The position numbers were made by a program, and so were the translations under genes. The notes beneath the pieces are model-generated. The model saw nothing but the letters and a program-made list of their open reading frames with translations, searched no databases and was not told the origin of the DNA. Positions 41,939-55,600 of a DNA stretch of 64,000 bases are shown piece by piece (position 1 is the first letter of the stretch; each line of letters starts with the position of its first letter). Source of the stretch: Thereva unica. Taxonomy: Eukaryota; Arthropoda; Insecta; Diptera; Therevidae. The stretch is from positions 242,007,143 through 242,071,142 of the forward strand of contig OX465281.1 in NCBI GenBank assembly GCA_949987705.1, given 5' to 3'.

Positions 41939-44900
41939 ATGGATTTAAAAGAGCTGGAGGAAGAAGCTCGTCAAGCAGCTTTAAAGGATATAAAGAACAT
42001 GCTCCAGCGCCCAGGACAGCTCGAAAAGGTTGAACAATATAAGCACCGAGTGGGGCGTAAAAAGGCATCTGTTGAAGCTCTACTAAAAACTGGTATGCAT
42101 AATCAATTGGACGGAGTTCGTGTAGGATTGAAGCAGCTAGAAACATGCCTAGCAGGAGTTCATGATATTAATGCAAGAATGAAGGATGTTGTTGCACTTC
42201 TAGAAACGGTCCCGCAATTATATGATGCACTGGAAGTTGTACGTGAAGAGAACATCAAGCATTCGCAATATGCAACTGCCATGGAAAATCTAAAACACAT
42301 TTTCAATGTGCAATCGAGTGTGGCAAAGACTATGCAATTAATTGAAGAGGATAAGCTCCTCCATGCCCATCAATCATTGGCAGATTTAGAGAATTCCCGA
42401 GATGACCTACTCTATGAACTGCATAAACAATCAAAACAGTATGCAACTGATAAAATAGCATTAAAACGGCACTTTGAGAAAGTCGAGACCGTTTCTCATA
42501 CTCTTGAACGTAAGCTACGCTTAATCTTGACAAGAACTTTGAATACAGTAAGAAAAGAACCGACGGTTATTGTAACCGCATTGAGGATTATTGAAAGGGA
42601 GGAAAAGAGTGATCAATTCGCACTGCAACAGCAGAAGATTACTAATTTTCTTCCACCTGGCAGACCGAAACAGTGGCGCAAAATGGCAATGGACGTCTTG
42701 AATGAATCTATTATTGAAAGGATTGAAGGCTCAAAGCTGGAGGAGCGTGAAGATAATAAATTGTGGCTTGTTAGAAATTTTGAAATTGTCAGACAATTTA
42801 TACTTGAGGATTTAAGAGTTGTTAAGTCTTTATGCATTCCCTGCTTTCCGCCTCATTATGATATCTTCAATGAATACGTGAAAATGTATCATAAGGCACT
42901 TTCTAATTATGTAAGTATACTTTTTAAACGGTATTTTATGTAAGGAATTGTTTGTAGTAGTAGTATTTCCGCCATTTCTATTATTCTCGAATTTCTCTGA
43001 TAGAGTGCACAGTGAATATCTTCTGCCCATCCTCATCAGTGCTGAATATATGTACCATGAATGCAAGAAGCTTGAGAAATAAAATGTGTGAACTGAGGTA
43101 CTTGTTTGATAACACAAAATGCATGTTATTGTAGTCAATGAGACGTGGCTGAAACCAGAAATCCCTACTTCCTGCGTTTTACATGCATCGGAATAATCGT
43201 GGGTGTCATACTGGGGGTGGTGTTGCAATATATGTCATCTCCTCTCTCGCCTCAAAAGTAGTAGGCCAGTCCATTGGCTCACAATTTAAATTTATTGCAG
43301 TGGAAGTAAAATCACCATATGACAAATGTGTCATTGTGAGTGTTTACTGCCCATCTAAAGTGTTTACTCCTGATGTTGCTAATATCTTCGTCGATCTTGT
43401 CTCTCCCGTCGTTATGATAACATAATTGCAGCTGGCGATTTGGCTGAAGGCCAATGAACGTGCAAACACACACACATACACACACACATACACACACATA
43501 CACACACACATACACACACACAAACATACACACACACACACAATTGGATCTGTATGTTCTAAATCCGATGCCCACATTTTTGAACTGCCATAATCCATCG
43601 CTCCTTGATGTTCTCCCTACTAATCCCACCAATTTAGCGTTAAAACATAGCCAAATCTCTATTCCCAACTATCTTGACCATGATATTCTCTTCCTCTCCC
43701 ATCGTGTCCCTTTAGTTACAAGATGTTGTCAATCTCCAACTTGCCCCTGTTTTTTTTACGAAATCCGCAAATTGATTGTTGAGCGTGAGCTCTTGTACAG
43801 GCGCTACCTCAGAACTAGGATCCCGAGCTACCTCAATGACTATAAAAATCTTCGTAACCTAATCAATAACAAAGTCAAATCGGCCAAGCGAAAATTTTAC
43901 TCCTGTTAACTTGATCCTGCTCTGTCCACTAAAAAACTTTGGTCTAACGTTCTCTAGGCGTTCATACCTCTGAGCTTAACTCTTTTGATGTTGATGTATA
44001 CTAACTCAAAGCATCTGTCATTCAATCTCCTTCTAATTCCGGACTGTCTTTTCTTTCTGATTCCCCTTCCTACAATTCTCTGTGTTCGGATGGTTTTAAT
44101 TTTAGTTGGTTGACTCATATCGCCTGACAACCTCCCAAGTTTTTACTCGAGAAAAAAATCATAATGACTCCGCTGATTTACCAGTCTTTCACCCTATTAG
44201 TATTCTTCACTCTAAAGTCTTTGAGAAAGTTATAAATACTCATGTCTTGCGGGCCTTAATTCGTATAATTTCCTATCTAAACTTCAATCTGGCTTCCGTA
44301 AATCCCGCAGATAGGAAACTGTGATGACAAGATGATATTGCAATACTAGTTCTTTACTTCTCCAAAGTATTCGACTCGCATCTGCTCCATAAACTAAGTC
44401 AACGGTATCACTTTTCCTCTTCTTCTGTTTGTCTTTTTTCTTCTCTTCTCTCTAATAGACCTCAGTGGGTTCGCAATAATAATCTTACGTCCTCTTTCCT
44501 AAGTATACCTGCAGGTGTGCCTCAGGGTTCGGTTCTTGGTCCTTTGCTGTTCTCTCTCTATATTAATGTTCTTCCCTCTGTTATCCGCGGCTGTTCTTTT
44601 CATATGCTGATGATCTCCTAGCTACATACATCTTGTCCTATTAGTCTAATTGAAAATTGTGTGTCTGAACTCAATAGCACCTTGTCTCAATAAACGACTG
44701 GAGCTCTAGTAATTTCCTTAAATTAAATCGCAAATACTTTTTCTAAGTGGTCACTCGTCCGCGGATGGTTTCCCACCTATTTTACTCAATAATGCTCCCC
44801 TTCCAATCGTTAACTGTGCCAAAAACCTGGGTATTGTTGTCAATTCCCAACTCTCCTGCTCGCCTATTCGAGCCAAACTTATCAAATCTCTTGCTGCTCC

Positions 44901-47307
44901 TCATCGCTGATGATCGCTGGTATATATTTCGTTCGACTCTTCCTGCCGTCAACTTCTTAGAGTGGCATTTAACGATTGCATTAGGTTCATTTTTCATATG
45001 AGAAGATCTGAACATGCGTCGGGTGTCCAAGATTCCTTACTGGGGTTTGAGCTCTTTCAATTCCTCGATTTCATGGTTTTACTTCTCTTGCATAAGGTTT
45101 TTTATGCCAAAAGCCCCTGTTACTTTTCTGACTTCCCCTTTTCTTTGCACTCCTTAATGGACTCCTTCCTTAATGCGGGCCCCCGTACTACTGATCTACA
45201 TATATGTGAGGATAGGATGTTCGATCGCTGCTAAATCCCGAACACCATTTAAGTCTCCATTTCTTAAAGAGCTCTATATGATATCAACTCAAGGACTTGA
45301 CTGTCGAGGCTAGATGTAATTGTATTCCATCCAATCTTGAACAGTTGAAAATTGTTTTCTTAGTTCTTGTAGTGAACAGCACCAGTTCTCTCTTTACAGT
45401 GTTAGCACGCAGGCCGTAGCCTTTGGCCCATCTGCTAACGCCGTTCAGAGGTCCTTCAATAATATCGCTCATCACATAGAATTACAAGAATTACCAGGTC
45501 GTCAGGATATGCGAGCACTTTAGTTCCTTCTTCCTATAGTTTATTGAGAGCTCATAGCCGCGGGGATAGCACTCCTCCTTGGGCTGTACCTCTGCTAACC
45601 TTTCTGGCAATTTTACAGCTTCCAAGACCCGCATTCATCTCTCTGGTTTGCAGCATGATAGCCAAGTGTTGCATCTTCTGAATATGTTCCGCTATAACTA
45701 ATATGAGTTTCTTCTTCTTCTTTGATCCGTTAGCTGGCGGTCCGAGCGGGACGTACTCGCAACGGGTACGCTGCTGTCAGTGCCGCTTTGAAAAATGCGG
45801 TTTCTTGCCTAGTTTTTTCGGTTCCCCAATTCTGGTCAAATCGGCAGGTTGGGCTTGGGACCAGGCGACGGCAGACTTAATATGAGTTTAATCTTATTTA
45901 ATAGTTTCGCTAATCTCTGAAATATATCTTATTTCTAAGAACACACCTAAAACTAAACAAACTTGCTTATTCTTAAAATTATTCTGCAAAGACCTTACCT
46001 ATCACATGCATTACAGATTTCTATTGAAAATAACAAAAGCTAACAACCCCATTTCTCTATTACAGCTAGAAGAAATCGTCAATTCTGGATTAGAGGGCAA
46101 CGAATACGTATCTCTACTTTCCTGGGTAATGAACACATATCCTGGCCCAGAGTTAATGTCACATCCAGAGCTAAAAGTTGATATCAATGCTTTGGGCTAC
46201 TTAATCAATGTGGACTTACTAAAATCCTTAGAATCTGAATATCTTAAAAACATGAGAGCAAACTACCAGGATTGGATGACTAAAGCGCTCGAAACTGAAA
46301 AGCAAGATTGGTTAACAGACATACCACCGGAACAGGAAGACCAGTATTATCATACATCATCACCAGTTATTATCTTCCAAATGATCGATCAACATCTAGA
46401 AGTAACAAACACCATCCACTTCGAGTTAACATTCAATGCGCTCGTTTTAAGTATTCAGGAAGTTGAAATATTTGGCCAAAACTATCGTGCTGGTGCTGCC
46501 GAAATTAAGGATCGTCACTTTAAAAATCGTGATCAAATCAAGTATTTCACACATCACATGATAACAATTGTGAATAACTCTCAACAGATGATCGAGCTGG
46601 CACAACAGATGAAACAATTGTACTGGCCCAAGTCTCGTACTGATCACTATGAAGATTTCGAAAGATTAGTGAAAACCTTCCAAGCTCTTAGAGAAGAAGC
46701 GGCATCTTACTTGCTGGAAGAAGCGTTTCTAGATCTTGAGTGTCATTTTAACGATTTATTCACACCGAAATGGTTGCAAAGTTCCATTCCTATCGATACA
46801 ATTTGTGTAACTCTAGAAGATTACTTCTCTGATTACAATCACCTGAGGCCAAACAACTACGAATTAGTTATTAATGAGGCGCAGAGAATGGTTGCCCGCA
46901 GATATATAAAAGCGCTACTCTCCAAACGTATTTCAAAGCCACGTAATGAGTGCGAAGTTATAATAAAGAAGATCAATAAGGAAGCATCCCAGATCAAGTG
47001 GTTCTTCGAGAAGATCGCACCGAACTTATCGATGTCAGATTCGCCAATTGATATTATACCGACTCTTTCCAATTTATTGATATGCGACATTGAGCTTCTA
47101 GTTCTGGACTTGCATACTTTGCTTGGTAACTATCCGTCTTTGAGTGAGGATCAGCTTGTGCGGCTTTTCTATATAAGGAATGATGTTAAGGCAAATGAGG
47201 TTAGGGAGAAGGTGCAGGATGCTATGAAATCTAAGAAGGCGTTGGTAAGCACAGCCAAGCAAGATTATATCTTTAAGCAAATTGTCTTTACTGATAAATT
47301 GTGGTAA
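41939..47307 (+). CDS. Sec6: Exocyst complex component 3 (Sec6), complete
   Basis: Exon 1 (41939-42910) encodes MDLKELEEEARQAALKDIKN through YHKALSNY. A GTAAGT donor and the acceptor at 46064-46065 join it in phase to exon 2 (46066-47307), which starts LEEIVNSGLEGNEYVSLLSW and ends IVFTDKLW. The total is 737 residues, the normal length. The N-terminal third is a predicted coiled-coil (heptad-like stretch near residues 60-190); the remainder is the helical-bundle domain shared by exocyst subunits. Sec6 is part of the octameric exocyst, which tethers secretory vesicles to the plasma membrane and supports polarised delivery. The only intron, 3.15 kb, is filled with LINE remnants. The start codon is preceded by CTGCA and no upstream in-frame extension is open. 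Confidence 0.95.
43020..45240 (+). mobile_element. CR1/jockey-type LINE in the Sec6 intron
   Basis: The order of pieces is that of one LINE. Endonuclease: MNARSLRNKMCELRYLF near 43060, NRGCHTGGGVAIYVISSLAS at 43186-43250, CVIVSVYCPSKVFTPDV at 43327-43380. Then LDLYVLNPMPTFLNCHN (43542-43600) with DH near 43676. Reverse transcriptase: HPISILHSKVFEKVI (44190-44235), PQGSVLGPLLFSLYIN (44519-44570), then a distal part to about 45230. Multiple frameshifts and stops show decay. A CA microsatellite sits in the endonuclease. Confidence 0.8.
43465..43542. repeat. CA-type microsatellite
   Basis: About 78 bases of (CA)n are interrupted by regularly spaced TA steps, inside the endonuclease of the LINE. 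It lies exactly between two well-matched endonuclease pieces, so it expanded or inserted within the element. Confidence 0.95.
45284..45700 (-). mobile_element. LINE reverse-transcriptase fragment
   Basis: The minus frame reads PDDLVILVIL (a YADD relative with Y lost), SDIIEGPLNGVSRWAKGYGL, RANTVKRELVLFTTRTKK and SRLDGIQLHLASTVKSLS. These are the palm-to-thumb blocks of R1/Loa-like elements (the W....GL..N..KTELVLF signature). The first part at 45590-45480 is out of frame. It is dead. Confidence 0.7.
45712..45890 (-). mobile_element. LINE 3'-end copy related to 10418-10620
   Basis: CCGTTAGCTGGCGGTCCGAG at 45730 is identical to 10529 onward, and both continue GGGA, GCAACGG, CTGCTGTC with few changes. 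Later CCCCAATTCTGGTCAA matches 10420-10440. The orientation relative to the coding strand implies an isolated 3' end of the same LINE family. Confidence 0.6.
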
Positions 47308-47319
47308 TTTTAGTGCAAT

Positions 47320-47815
47320 TATTTAAATCCAAATATAGTTTTTAAAAATATTGTTGTTTTCGTAAGAGACTTGTTTGTTAGCTTATAACTTCCAAAATAA
47401 GAAAACTGTTACTAAGTTTAGCATGGGTAAGTTGGATATAGAGAGGACATGCTCGATTAAATCCGTAATATCAGGTTGTAAACAATCGTGCTGCAGTGAT
47501 TAATGGTATTGCATGAATGTACTACTAATGATGAACTCAATTGCCTGCAACTAAAAACACCTCCTGGTACTCCAATCTCCCCGCGTGATTGGCTTTATAC
47601 GATAGCGTCGCGGTAATGGATCAGCTTTTCTAGCAGCTAATACTGCTGATGTTTCTTAGCCTTTTTCCTTTTCTTCGACTTCTTCCAACCTCAACTTCCT
47701 GTGTAGAGCCTTGACTTTCTTCCATCCATCCACGTTCTAGTAAGTTTTTCGGAGTTAGTGGCGCTTCTACCTTTTTCTCTAGATTCGCCGAATGTCACCA
47801 CAAAAGAAAAGGCCT
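47320..47815. other. Spacer after Sec6
   Basis: The first part is the presumed 3' UTR of Sec6. No gene is seen. Confidence 0.35.
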
Positions 47816-47818
47816 GCG

Positions 47819-48335
47819 TTATTCGTAACTAACTTCCTCACACTTGTTTATAAACGAGCTCCACGTTTGGATAAGTCTGTGGGTCCACCGATCATAACAA
47901 ACCCTACACACTGCCCTTGCTAGCCCGTTACGAACTCGCAGCGCATTATCTGCCACCTTACTGTCTTTGGCTCGCCTCCAACATAATGCTGGGTCACAGA
48001 TGAGCATGTCTCCTCTCGTCAGTATGTCTCTGCAGATCATCCCTGCGAACGATGCATCATTGGACATGGTCCTGTATGCACAGCACGCACGGAGACTGCT
48101 TAGTCTATATGCGGTACTCCATTTTCTGCTGTTAACCGTCCTCTTCAAAATAGCTGTATACATTTCTGCGAATAACACGACTGAGATAATCAACTTCGCC
48201 CTCAGGAGGCGACGTTGATATGGCACTGCTATTCGCCATGTCCTCCAAGTGTTCAAAATTTAGCCTCCGGTCGATCATCACTCCCAAGTGTCTTTGGGCA
48301 AGATGTGAGTAAATGATCTGTTCTCATACCTTAAT
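47819..48335 (-). mobile_element. R1-like LINE C-terminal fragment
   Basis: The minus frame starts with LGVMIDRRLNFEHLEDMANS (48290-48235). A short gap follows, and then 145 open codons with YTAILKRTVNSRKWSTAYRL and SSLRACCAYRTMSNDASFAG, then MICRDILTRGDM. This is the block M...QR...LR...AYRTVS..A..V..G..P.D typical of R1-clade reverse transcriptases. The frame shifts between the two pieces. Confidence 0.75.
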
Positions 48336-48339
48336 CCTC

Positions 48340-49660
48340 AGTTTTGTACTCAGCAAGCGTCGGACTAGCGCTTTTGGTCTTCGCTTTAAACTCCAAGATC
48401 GCTTCGTTTGCGCACAATTCGATGTTATCGCGGCGTCGTCCTATGACCACTTCCCTGAACCCAAGCGCGAACTGCTCCTTTTGGGAGACGTAGTCTCAAC
48501 ACATAGTTATGCATTGTAATTCACAGGATAATTGTGATTGTAATTCACCAATACAGATCCATGCGGAATTCCATTTGTTGCACTGTACACCGTCGACCCA
48601 TCTTCCCATTCAAAATGAAGTACCCTGCATTCTTCCCTTTGTTGATAAAATACCTAAACAGTTAAGAGTGAGATGAGGGGTGGGGTTCTCTGGCTACCCA
48701 CCCGGGCCTAACATAATCCGCCAGCACTGCTCGTTCTAAACACAATTCAACTGAAAATAGACATTGATTCATTTTGTTGTTACTATAATTTCATTACTAG
48801 ACCGGAATGCGTTTTTCCAGCATTTTCTCCAGATCTGGACTACAGCTCTACTTATTTGGACCAAAACTATCCTATCTTTCAATCTGGAGCCAACCATACA
48901 CATTCACAAATTTTCATTTAAATCGGTTGGGTGGTTTCACAGATTAGCGTGTACGAACATCGTGACACGTAATTTTGATATATTAAGATATTTACTTATA
49001 CCGGTATTACTTAAATGAATTTCAATGTCAGTTAATTCGGTTTCGCAATATTGTATGGCTGATTAAAGGTAGCCATTTAGTTGAACGTCACATTGAAATT
49101 TTGTATTTTTGCTCCTTAACCGATAATCCCCAATATCGGAAGTTGTTATATCCCCATACACAAATTAAATTGCGCAATGTTACAATAATCACAGCCAACT
49201 TCAATTAAAAACAATACTCTCATCCACATAAAAATTATTCAGTTATTTACACGCCACCGAAGGCTATCGTACATCATCGCATTCGCTTAATCATCGTCAA
49301 TTTAGTATATATGCATGTGTGTAAGTGGTCTTTTGACGACAAAGCAGGAGTGAGTGAAAAATTTTTGTTGACTTTCGACGCAAAATTCGTGGCCAAAATC
49401 ATTGGGGAATCCTCGTTTAATTATCGGCAAAATATAAAAAGCAGACAGTTAAAGGAATATTTCAAGTGTTTAACCAATTAATTGTAATAAATAATTGTGT
49501 TGAAGGCAGTTTCAAAATATAATTTGGCCCCAATGTGGGGCCAAAATCGTGTCCGACATTGTGTTGTAACATTTGAACATTTTTCTTTTAATTTATATTT
49601 TGTGAGAGCGCCAGTGGGAGCTTCAGCATTGCTTGAAGCCCACAGTGCTGATTTCATGGA
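48340..49660. other. Intergenic region and 5' UTR of Not1
   Basis: No coding frame is supported. The last part before 49667 should hold the Not1 promoter and leader. Confidence 0.4.
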
Positions 49661-49666
49661 AGAATT

Positions 49667-52600
49667 ATGAACCAGGAGCCCCAAAACTTAACGCTAACGC
49701 AGATTAGTTATTTGGTGAATAACTTGACCAAGAAGAACTTTGCCCAAAGTAGCCGTCTTTTGGCACAGGTGAGTACCGATATATAGACATATTTCGTAGA
49801 GAAAGACTGCCAAAGTATTGGTGTATTTCTATTTCCAATTTGTTTTTTTTGTGCAATATGTGCGCCTCTATCTTTTTCCCCAACGATTTTTCTTTGTCTT
49901 TTTTTTTCTATATCATCATCATCATGAAAAGGTGAAAATGTATCAGACCGAAATGATACTAGAAATCCATGAAAACTAGTACAGTTTTGGGGGGCGATTT
50001 ACTGTAAAAGTTTTTTTTTTGTTTGTATTTGTCTACTACTGCTTCTCTACAGCTGTTGTCAGTTGTGTGTGCACAGGTTCTTGGACGCCATGATAGCTTA
50101 AAACATATTTCCTTAAATTTTTTAGCCTTAATTATTGTAAAAAATGTTAGAAATGTGTATAAATTATAAAGGATTAGTGAGTTAGATAGAATTAGTTATA
50201 GTTTATGTATAAAATTGCGAAAATGAGGATGAAAATTGATGTGATTTACTTATGTTTGACATTTTTCGTGTGTCAATGTGGGGCCGTGTAAACGGTTTCT
50301 ACTTGGAGAGGTAATTAATAGATTTCTTTTTTATATCCGATATCTTCTTATTAAGGTAACAATTTTCAATACAAGAAGACATTCAAAAAATTTCACTTTT
50401 TTTTAACTTAATAATTAACCAACTCAAGTGAAAGCGTTATAAAAGGGACTCTCGACACGTAATAAAAAAATCCTTGAACCTGCTTCCTGTCACAAAAAAA
50501 CATCAATTTTCCACATGCCGATAAAAAAGGCTTTTTTAAACGTGAAGATTGTAGATAGCAAGTTGGGGGCTTCTTTTTTTCATTTTTTTATTTGACTCCG
50601 GAATGGGTTTTGGAGGAATATTTTCACGTTTGCCTGTGATATGAAAAGTTCAGAATGTGATATTGACTCTTGCGGAATTTAATTTTTACTGAATTGCATA
50701 ATTTTCACTTTAATTCAGAACAGTTTTGAGGAATTATTATGAACAACATTGTTCTGGGTTTTCGGTGTTCAGAAATACAAGTCCACTCTGAAAATATGTT
50801 CTTTGTTTTTAAGTAAAAGATGTAAACTGTTTAAAGTAAATTACGTTCTAACATGTGGACCCTATTCAGGGAAGTTTGGAAGATGTTTTTAAATGAATGG
50901 GCACCCTATGATGCGCTTATTTTTAAAGTAATTTACTGTAACAATTCTCAAATAGATATTTCTGCGTTATCTCTTAGTATCGACGAAGTACTACAAGGTT
51001 TTTGCAATGTGTTTGATGATGCTTTTCACTGGGAAGACTTGGTTTGTAATATTCTTCTAAAAAGATGTGCTATAAATCTACCTATCCCGTTGGTGATGAT
51101 TTTGGGACCCAAAAACCAACAGTCCAATCCTTTTGTCCTTTTGACACTTGTGCTGGTTGCTAGCGCTGATGCACCAGCTGCTGATATCAGCAGAATGGCA
51201 ACTGGCGTCAGTAGGTAGTGAAGTCAGAATTTTCTGATTTTTGACTGGTGATCAGATGCTGTAACAAGTAGGCTACGCTTTTCTTGATTTTTCCTTTTCA
51301 AATATGACAACATTTCACCTATAAGCATTTCTATACATAAATTTATGCCCAAATTTACAAACTCCTCATTAAGTAACTTTTTGAACTATGAATCATGTCA
51401 ACGTATCAGCAGTTGAAGGACCAGCTACTGGTGCATCAGCCGCTAGCAGCCAGCATAATAGTCAACAGGGCATTAAGGTGGATATCTCCCCAGCACAAAA
51501 ACGCCCTGAAAATAGGGGAGGGGAAATAATCCCTTCAGGAAATGAGTACTGCTTCTTATATCAAGCTTGACCAGCTATACCTTCATCACGCCAAGGCTGC
51601 CTCTGCAATACTTGAAAAAAAGGTTTATCTCGGGCAACCTAGATGTGGCTCTAATCCAAGATCCAGGAGTGTATCGAGGAGGAATATGTAGCCTCGGTAC
51701 TAATATTGGCAGATTGTTCTACTCCAGTGATCATCACTGCCCTAGAGCAGCACTGCTCATGGGGAAAAGACTAACCTGCCATTCTCTTTCACAGTTCGTA
51801 TCCACGAAACCGGTGGTGGCGGAGGTAGTGCTGCCCGGAGACGTAGGAATGGCCAGACAAGCTTCCAGTTTACACATAGTCCTGTCCAAGGATCACTCCA
51901 ATGGCATTGTCTCCTTAAGACTCCTGAAGGGTTCTTTACGGAGAACACCAAGGATACCATGGAGCTATTAATGAGCACTCTTTTCCCGGGTATTCACGTA
52001 AGGTCTTAGAACCTAGCACTTGATCGGAGGTAATACTTGCCCACCAGTCCTAAAATACGAACAAAGATTCTTCAAGACTGCTGGAAAGGACCACATCTTC
52101 TCGGCTCTCTCTCAGGGAGGCTTGGAAGAGATTTCAATCCTGCTGCTGTTATTTCGTCGTAGCTTTCATATTCCAAGAAGATGAGAGAGGCTAATCTTTA
52201 TCCCCAAATCGGGGACAATCAATTTTTTCGTATAGAGTGCAATGTCGGAACAGCAGCTCTAGTCGGAAGATAGCGGGGTGAGGGTGAAGGAAGGAACTGC
52301 CACAACCTAGCCGTGATATTTTTATTCCACCTACACCCACCCATTATTATCGCGACTCTGACATCGGAGCATCGAGAAACAACTCGCTAAAGTGTTATGC
52401 CTTCTGAAACGAGTTGAATCTCGCTTCGGGGGAGCGGGGCAGGGCTAAGGAAGACTTTGACAGAAGGAATCAAGAATTTAAAGAGGGAAGAAGAAAGAAG
52501 GAAAGTTAATTAGCCTGAAAAGTGGAAAAGGCGAAGAACCGTGGGGCTGCCGGGATTCGAACCCGGGACCTCTGGGATGGTAGCCAGACGCCTTATTCTC

Positions 52601-55600
52601 TTGGCTACCGAGCTCCCTCCCGCTGTCAGTATTTCCGAACTCGTACAACATCTTAAAGCTTAAACGTAAGAAATGAAGCGGCAACCTACATGGTGAACAC
52701 TGGAGCCAAGTTAGATTTATTGTGTACGAGCTCAAACGTAAGGTTCATCATTTCCTTAAGCACTCCCACACCCCTTATAACCTTTCCTGTTCTCCTCTAT
52801 TCTTCAAACCAAGATCACTACTGAACATTGCACCGTGACCTTACAGACAAGACAAACTGGTAGTACAAAGAGGACTCTTAGCCGGCCCGTATACCAAAGC
52901 GTTATATGCAACTTTTCGTCAATTTTATATGGAGATAAATATAGCAAAGCGGCATGTGATGATTTCTTCCATATAAAAAAGTGCGAAATGTCGCTAATAA
53001 GCATGTGAAGTTTAAACTTGGCCCGGCTTGAACTTGATTTTTTCGTATAAAAAATATGCACGTTTACGGGAAAAAATTACGTAATATTTGCCGAGGCCCC
53101 TCCCTCCCCCCTGAGGTACTCTCAAAAATCCTTCTCCAAAACAAATCTCTTCTTGTTGTGCTGCTATATCCCACCAGATATGATTAGCACACGACGATGG
53201 AGGTAAAAACCTATATGATATCTCATCTGTTGCTTGGATTATATCCTAAGTATGATGATCACTAGTGATGAGCTACTTACTTTATCCAATATTCAATGGG
53301 TATTGAATGAAGATGACGATGGCTACCTCCCTGAAGGCAGCCTTAATTTTAAGGAATCCTGTTTTCTCAACTCCTTATTCTCACTCCGCTTGAATCAAAT
53401 GAGCGGTGTGACTAATGTATTATGGAGGCAGTTGGATCTTATATTCTCGACTGACTCAATCAACATAACTGTTGAACCTAGTCCAATAGTCATGATGTTT
53501 GTTGACAATTACCATCCTCCTCTCCTGCTTAATTATCTATTCTGCAAACGTTCCTATCTGCAAGAGGCTGGTCTCAACGAATAAACATGGTTTTCTTGCA
53601 GCTCGTTCTACTACCACCAATCTTCTTGAGTTCACTTCTCATGCTGTCTAGGCTTCGTTTCTGGTTGACAAACTGACTATGTTTACACTGATTTTAGTAG
53701 GGCATTTGAAAAGCTCTCCCATTCCATTATAATTCTCAAATTGAGAATGTTAGGCTTTCCGCAAGCCCTTCTAATATTGTTCCAGTCTTACTTAGCTGAC
53801 AAGACCTACCAAGTTCTTATTCGTGGATCCAAATCAGTAACCATTGAAGCGTCTCCGGTGTCTCTCAAGGAAGTCATCTTGGCCCTCTTCTCTTTATCTT
53901 AACAATTGATCATATTGTTTCCTTGCTAAGACACTGTAGAATATTGATTTACGCTGATGACATCAAATTGTACCGTCACATCAAGGGTATTGAAGATTGA
54001 AAACTCCTACAAGTAAACCTTGACACCTTTTACTCCTGGTGTGCTAACAAACACCTGGCTCTTAATATTCCTCCAGTGGTTTTAAAAATATTCGAATTTC
54101 AAATCCTAACCACGGGATACTATATAACTAACAAAAATTTGTAACAATACAAAAATTTAATTAAAGCCATGGAATAGGTGTGGCTAGTGCTAAAACAGAA
54201 CATAAATTGCGAGGAATTTGTCGGACTGTGACATTTACTAAGCCTCAAATTGTAACGTAAAACTAATGAACGAAGCGAAACGTGAAATTAATTACATTTA
54301 TTTACAATAGGAAATTTTTTTAAAAACTTTAGGTTTATGACCGACATATCGATTTCACACTGTAGACATTGTTCAAAGCTTAAACCAACTTTGATAAAAA
54401 TGTTTTTGAGTTAAATCTTTTCATCAAAGCTTTTGATTAGGAGATAGAAGTTATAATTAGTAAAAACTAGAAAAATCTCTCACTATCGCCAATTGTTTTA
54501 TTCATGTGCACTACTTACAACTTTTGTTATATGTGCAAGCGTCAAGTGCGTCAGTCTGTCATTTCATTCTATGATTCGTTCTAATCAAGAAATTAAAATG
54601 TGTTAGGTTTCGACTGATAGTCGTTGTTATGATAGCTGTGATCTCTCAAATAATCCTGTGTAAAATAAAAAGTATTCAATAAGAAAATCTACTATTTTTG
54701 TTAACACTTTATTTTTAACATTACAGTTTGTCGAAGATTTTGGCTTAGAAGCGGATCGTCATTATCTGCGTTGTCTTTTCTCAGCAATCGATTTTACAGA
54801 ACCAACATCAACACCACTCCATTGTAAATTACTTGGACTAGAATTGAACAGTCAACTAAATAAACCTTCACTCATATCAAATATTTGTTTTGCAATTGAT
54901 AACTGCTTCTTAACTCAGAAGGTAAATTTAATTTTGCATAATTAGTATATTTACAAATTTTGCTAATTTATATAAATATTAATTTCTAAATAGACGCTCA
55001 AACCATCAGCATCTTTGATAATACAAATTTGTAAAGCAGCAGGAAGTTCGAAGCTAATAGAAGTTGTATTAACATTAGCTTTAACGCATTCAAATAATAT
55101 AGAAATCGTCAAATTTGCTACTGATCATCTTAAACGAACATTACCATCACTTATTGAATCATATACCGAAAACGAATCGAATTCAGAAAGAAGTTTAAAC
55201 GATATTTCTCCAGATTTGTTGCAATTAATATTATCATTAATTTGTCACGATCGTTTTATAAATTACGGTCTTACACGTGAGATTTTTGATAAATTTATTA
55301 AGAAACTGTGCGAGGAATTTCCAAGAGAACGAGTTCCACTTATTTTGGCACCATATTTATATACAGAATTACAAGAAATTGAGGCAATCGATCTCACCGA
55401 AAGCTTTAACGAATTACTATTTAAAAATTCAAATATTATGGACACCTCTTGGGCCAATTTGATTATGGAAATCGGATATAGCTTTACATCTTCCGTAGAT
55501 GAATGTAAAAATCATTTAATGAAAGTATGTGGCCGTGAAATTCAACCGCAGGATGTTGCCAAAATTATTGGTCTTATGTGTAGGACACATACAAATTTAG

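Noticed and set aside
50853..51218. 121-codon plus-strand frame as a host gene
   Set aside because: Its end is the antisense of a LINE ORF1-like piece, and the rest has no recognisable domain or splice context.
52541..52617. Possible functional tRNA gene
   Set aside because: The T-arm and B-box are perfect but the acceptor stem pairs for only three bases and the anticodon loop has eight. It is attached to a SINE body.
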